Assembly (NCBI GenBank): GCA_937888615.1
Contig: CALABZ010000086.1
Span: 1 to 64,000 of the forward strand
DNA: 64,000 bases
Source of the DNA: an uncultured Lentisphaeria bacterium
GTDB lineage: Bacteria; Verrucomicrobiota; Lentisphaeria; Victivallales; Victivallaceae
Reading direction: 5' to 3'
The position numbers and the translations under genes are program-made. How positions within the stretch are numbered: the first letter of the stretch is position 1; every line of letters starts with the position of its first letter. This document shows, piece after piece, positions 61,879-64,000 of the stretch. Under the pieces are notes generated by a model. It had not been told where the DNA came from. It did not search any database and was given only the letters and a program-made list of their open reading frames with translations.

Positions 61879-63165
61879 TCAGAGGTTGCCTTTCAACAGT
61901 TCGGCGGCTTCACGGCTGCCGTTCTCGGCGGCCTGGTGAAGCCATTCGAGCCCGGTCTTCTCGTCTTTGGCGGTGCCTACACCGTAATAGTGGCACAGCC
62001 CCAACTGAAGCTGGGCCCGATTGTCTTTGGCCGCGGCGGCCTGTTTGAACCAGAAAAAAGCCGCCGACTCGTCTTTCGGCATGACATCCCCTTTCAAGTA
62101 ATACAGTCCGACATTGTATTGGCCGTGTGTATTGCCGCGCTTGGCCGATTCGAGGAACATGTCAAAAGCCCCCTTCGGGTTTTTATCCATCCCGATCCCT
62201 TCAGCCGCATAGACGCCGAGTTTGAAAAAAGCGAATGAATTGCCCTTGGACGCACTCCGCCGGAGCCATTCCAATGACTGCGGAATATCGACGGGCATAT
62301 ACATGCCGGAAGCACAATAATCAGCCATTTTCACCTCGGACATCGAATCCCCAAGCCGAGCGGCCCGGCGGAAATATTCAAAAGCCTTCTGCGCGTCCGG
62401 GACTGCGCCGACGCCGACTTCATAGCAGTGCGCCAGCTTCGCCATCGCTTCACGGTCATCCCGCGCGGCGGCTTTCTCCAGCCAAAACAACATTTTGGCC
62501 TCGTCCTTTTCGCATCCCCAGCCGCCGAACCAGCAGTCGGCCAACAGCCGCATGGCATCACAGTCCCCGGCTTCGGCGGCTTCATTCAGGAGGTCAAATG
62601 CGCGGGCGGTTTCTTTCGGATCGCGTTCGGCGACCGGCTTGTTCAGCAACATGTCGGCGCGGGCACGCTTGGCCGGGACATAATTCTGGCGGATCAATTC
62701 TTCGAGGAGGGCTTCGGCACGGGCGCGATCGGGCATAACGGCAGGAAATTTCTCATCTCCGCAGGTTTCGGCGGGAATCCCGGTCAGGTACGTCAGCGCC
62801 ATGTTGAAACGCGCCCCGGCAAGCCCCTTGTCCGCAGCCTGTTTGTAATACATGAACGCCTGATAGAGACTCTGCCGGACTCCAACACCACGCTCGTAAC
62901 AAATCGCCATATTGAAAACCGCCTGCGGATGTCCCTGCGCCGCCGCCAACCGGTACCAGTAAGCGGCGATGGTGAAGTTGCGGACACGCCCGGTGTCGCC
63001 GTAAAAATATTCGTTGCCGAGCCGCCACTGGGCGTTGGCATCGCCCTCCCGGGCTTTGCGGCGCAGTTCATCAACGGGTGAACCGTCGGGATCTTTCACC
63101 TGGGCTCCGAGCGAAAAGGCACCGGCAAGCAACAGAAAGGCGAAAATGGTCCGGCAGAAACCCAT
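61879..63165 (-). CDS. Exported Sel1-repeat protein
   Basis: The product has 428 residues. ATG 63165 is preferred because the longer reading overlaps lpxD. Signal peptide MGFCRTIFAFLLLAGAFSLG. About nine Sel1 repeats follow, for example AAYWYRLAAAQGHPQAVFNM, MLFWLEKAAARDDREAMAKL, AFDMFLESAKRGNTHGQYNV and GLEWLHQAAENGSREAAELL. Such solenoids bind peptides or assemble envelope complexes. It starts 7 bases after the stop of lpxD and is probably co-transcribed with it. Confidence 0.85.
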   Translation of the reverse strand: MGFCRTIFAFLLLAGAFSLGAQVKDPDGSPVDELRRKAREGDANAQWRLGNEYFYGDTGRVRNFTIAAYWYRLAAAQGHPQAVFNMAICYERGVGVRQSLYQAFMYYKQAADKGLAGARFNMALTYLTGIPAETCGDEKFPAVMPDRARAEALLEELIRQNYVPAKRARADMLLNKPVAERDPKETARAFDLLNEAAEAGDCDAMRLLADCWFGGWGCEKDEAKMLFWLEKAAARDDREAMAKLAHCYEVGVGAVPDAQKAFEYFRRAARLGDSMSEVKMADYCASGMYMPVDIPQSLEWLRRSASKGNSFAFFKLGVYAAEGIGMDKNPKGAFDMFLESAKRGNTHGQYNVGLYYLKGDVMPKDESAAFFWFKQAAAAKDNRAQLQLGLCHYYGVGTAKDEKTGLEWLHQAAENGSREAAELLKGNL

Positions 63166-63172
63166 CGCGGTC

Positions 63173-64000
63173 TTATTGATGATCAAGCTCGGCTTTGAGC
63201 GCGGCGATTTTAGCCTCAAGATCTTTGACCTTGTCGCTCAGTCGATTAAATTTCTTGGGCAAAGCATGGCGGAACAGAAAGTCGCGCTGGGGTTCTGCGG
63301 GAAGCCCGAGCAGAATCGACTGCGGCGGACAGCTCTTGGAAGCCGCGGAGGTGGCCGCCAGCTTGGTTCCGGCTCCCAACGTGATATGTCCGTTCACGCC
63401 GGACTGGGCCGCCAGGATTACGCCTTGTTCCAGTTCGGCGCTGCCGGCGATGCCGCACTGGGCGATCAGGATTGAATATTCGCCCACGACCACATTATGC
63501 GCGACCATGACCATGTTGTCAATCTTCACGTCGTGTTTGATCCAGGTACGGCCGAAGCGGGCGCGGTCCACGGTGGAGTTGGCGCCGATTTCGACGTTGT
63601 CGTCGATCTGGACAATTCCGGTCTGCGGCACTTTGACGATGCCTTTGTCGGTGAACTGATAACCGAAACCGTCGGCTCCGATCACTACGCCGGGATGCAG
63701 AATAATATTATTGCCGAGCTTGCAACGATGCATAATGGAGACATTGGGGTAGATGAGACACTTGTTGCCGACCGTGGTCTTTTCGCCAATGTAACAACCG
63801 GCACCGATGACGGTGCCGTCGCCGATCATCACATCGTCAGCGATTACCGCGTTCGAGCCGATATGCACACCGGCGCCGATTTTCGCGCTTGGCGAAACCA
63901 CCGCGCCGGGCTGAATACCGGGGGCATACATCACCGGTTCCGGGGCAAAAAACGTCAGGATTTCGGAAAAAGCGGCATCGACATTGTCACAGACGATCAA
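63173..64000 (-). CDS. lpxD: UDP-3-O-acylglucosamine N-acyltransferase, C-terminal part
   Basis: 275 residues are in the window; the start lies beyond 64000, so the N-terminal part is missing. The hexapeptide-repeat left-handed helix is clear (PSAKIGAGVHIGSNAVIADD, VMIGDGTVIGAGCYIGEKTT), with the LpxD catalytic region NNIILHPGVVIGADGFGYQF and MVMVAHNVVVGEYSILIAQC (His of the active site in AHN). A C-terminal helix (LSDKVKDLEAKIAALKAELD) forms the trimer coiled coil. It adds the second acyl chain in lipid A synthesis, indicating an outer membrane. Confidence 0.93.
   Translation of the reverse strand: MIVCDNVDAAFSEILTFFAPEPVMYAPGIQPGAVVSPSAKIGAGVHIGSNAVIADDVMIGDGTVIGAGCYIGEKTTVGNKCLIYPNVSIMHRCKLGNNIILHPGVVIGADGFGYQFTDKGIVKVPQTGIVQIDDNVEIGANSTVDRARFGRTWIKHDVKIDNMVMVAHNVVVGEYSILIAQCGIAGSAELEQGVILAAQSGVNGHITLGAGTKLAATSAASKSCPPQSILLGLPAEPQRDFLFRHALPKKFNRLSDKVKDLEAKIAALKAELDHQ

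Noticed and set aside
1..64000. CRISPR array, tRNA or rRNA genes
   Set aside because: No regularly spaced repeats, cloverleaf patterns or rRNA-like stretches were noticed by eye. The only RNA element seen is the group II intron end.

Overview
The window looks like chromosome from an anaerobic, Gram-negative member of the PVC superphylum, most likely Lentisphaerota (Victivallales-like). This is an inference. It rests on three short pseudopilin-type proteins with the [20 protein letters not shown] leader, each next to a large secreted glycosidase-like protein and a sugar-type regulator; an lpxD gene (lipid A, hence an outer membrane); many predicted oxygen-sensitive Fe-S proteins (an Orp-type cluster, a HydE domain, an iron-sulfur flavoprotein, NadA); and a PVC-style operon of three SPFH proteins with an ABC exporter. 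No rRNA, tRNA or CRISPR array was seen.

Layout. 1-4.9 kb: the 5' end of a group IIC-like intron directly behind a transcription terminator, then a minus-strand block of phage tail-fibre-like proteins (collagen-like, LamG) with two unlisted small ORFs. 5.0-8.1 kb: a glycosidase-like gene whose 5' end was removed by an IS630-family element with a frameshifted transposase. 8.15-13.4 kb: AT-richer carbohydrate module (CBM-like protein, glycosidase-like protein, pseudopilin) with a divergent AraC regulator. 13.5-23.3 kb: second carbohydrate module (esterases, L-rhamnose mutarotase, six-hairpin glycosidase, pseudopilin, a ~1480-residue glycosidase-like protein, LacI regulator) under a consensus promoter with twin operators. 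23.8-34.2 kb: one seven-gene operon of SPFH/HflK-HflC-like proteins, a His-rich metal P-type ATPase, an ABC transporter and a membrane-anchored protein, closed by a bidirectional terminator. 34.3-38.5 kb: Rrf2 regulator, iron-sulfur flavoprotein, thiS, thiF, nadA, mnmA. 38.5-51 kb: mixed housekeeping genes (acetyl-xylan-esterase-like, SagB-type nitroreductase, purQ, HD protein, LOG protein, O-antigen ligase-like, recO, recX, amidohydrolase, a truncated aconitase-like protein, prepilin peptidase, and a HydE-AroE fusion). 51.1-57.1 kb: a sigma-54 activator and a sigma-54-driven operon resembling the Desulfovibrio orange protein (Orp) gene set. 57.2-61.9 kb: third carbohydrate module (LacI, pseudopilin, GH123/DUF4091-like). 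61.9-64 kb: Sel1-repeat protein and the 3' part of lpxD.

How it fits together. The strongest recurring pattern is a triad of regulator, pseudopilin-like protein and very large secreted glycosidase-like protein, present three times in different gene orders, with a prepilin peptidase elsewhere in the window that could process all three leaders. The other two units worth following are the SPFH/P-type ATPase/ABC operon and the sigma-54-controlled Orp-like operon. The HydE-AroE fusion is the most unusual single gene.
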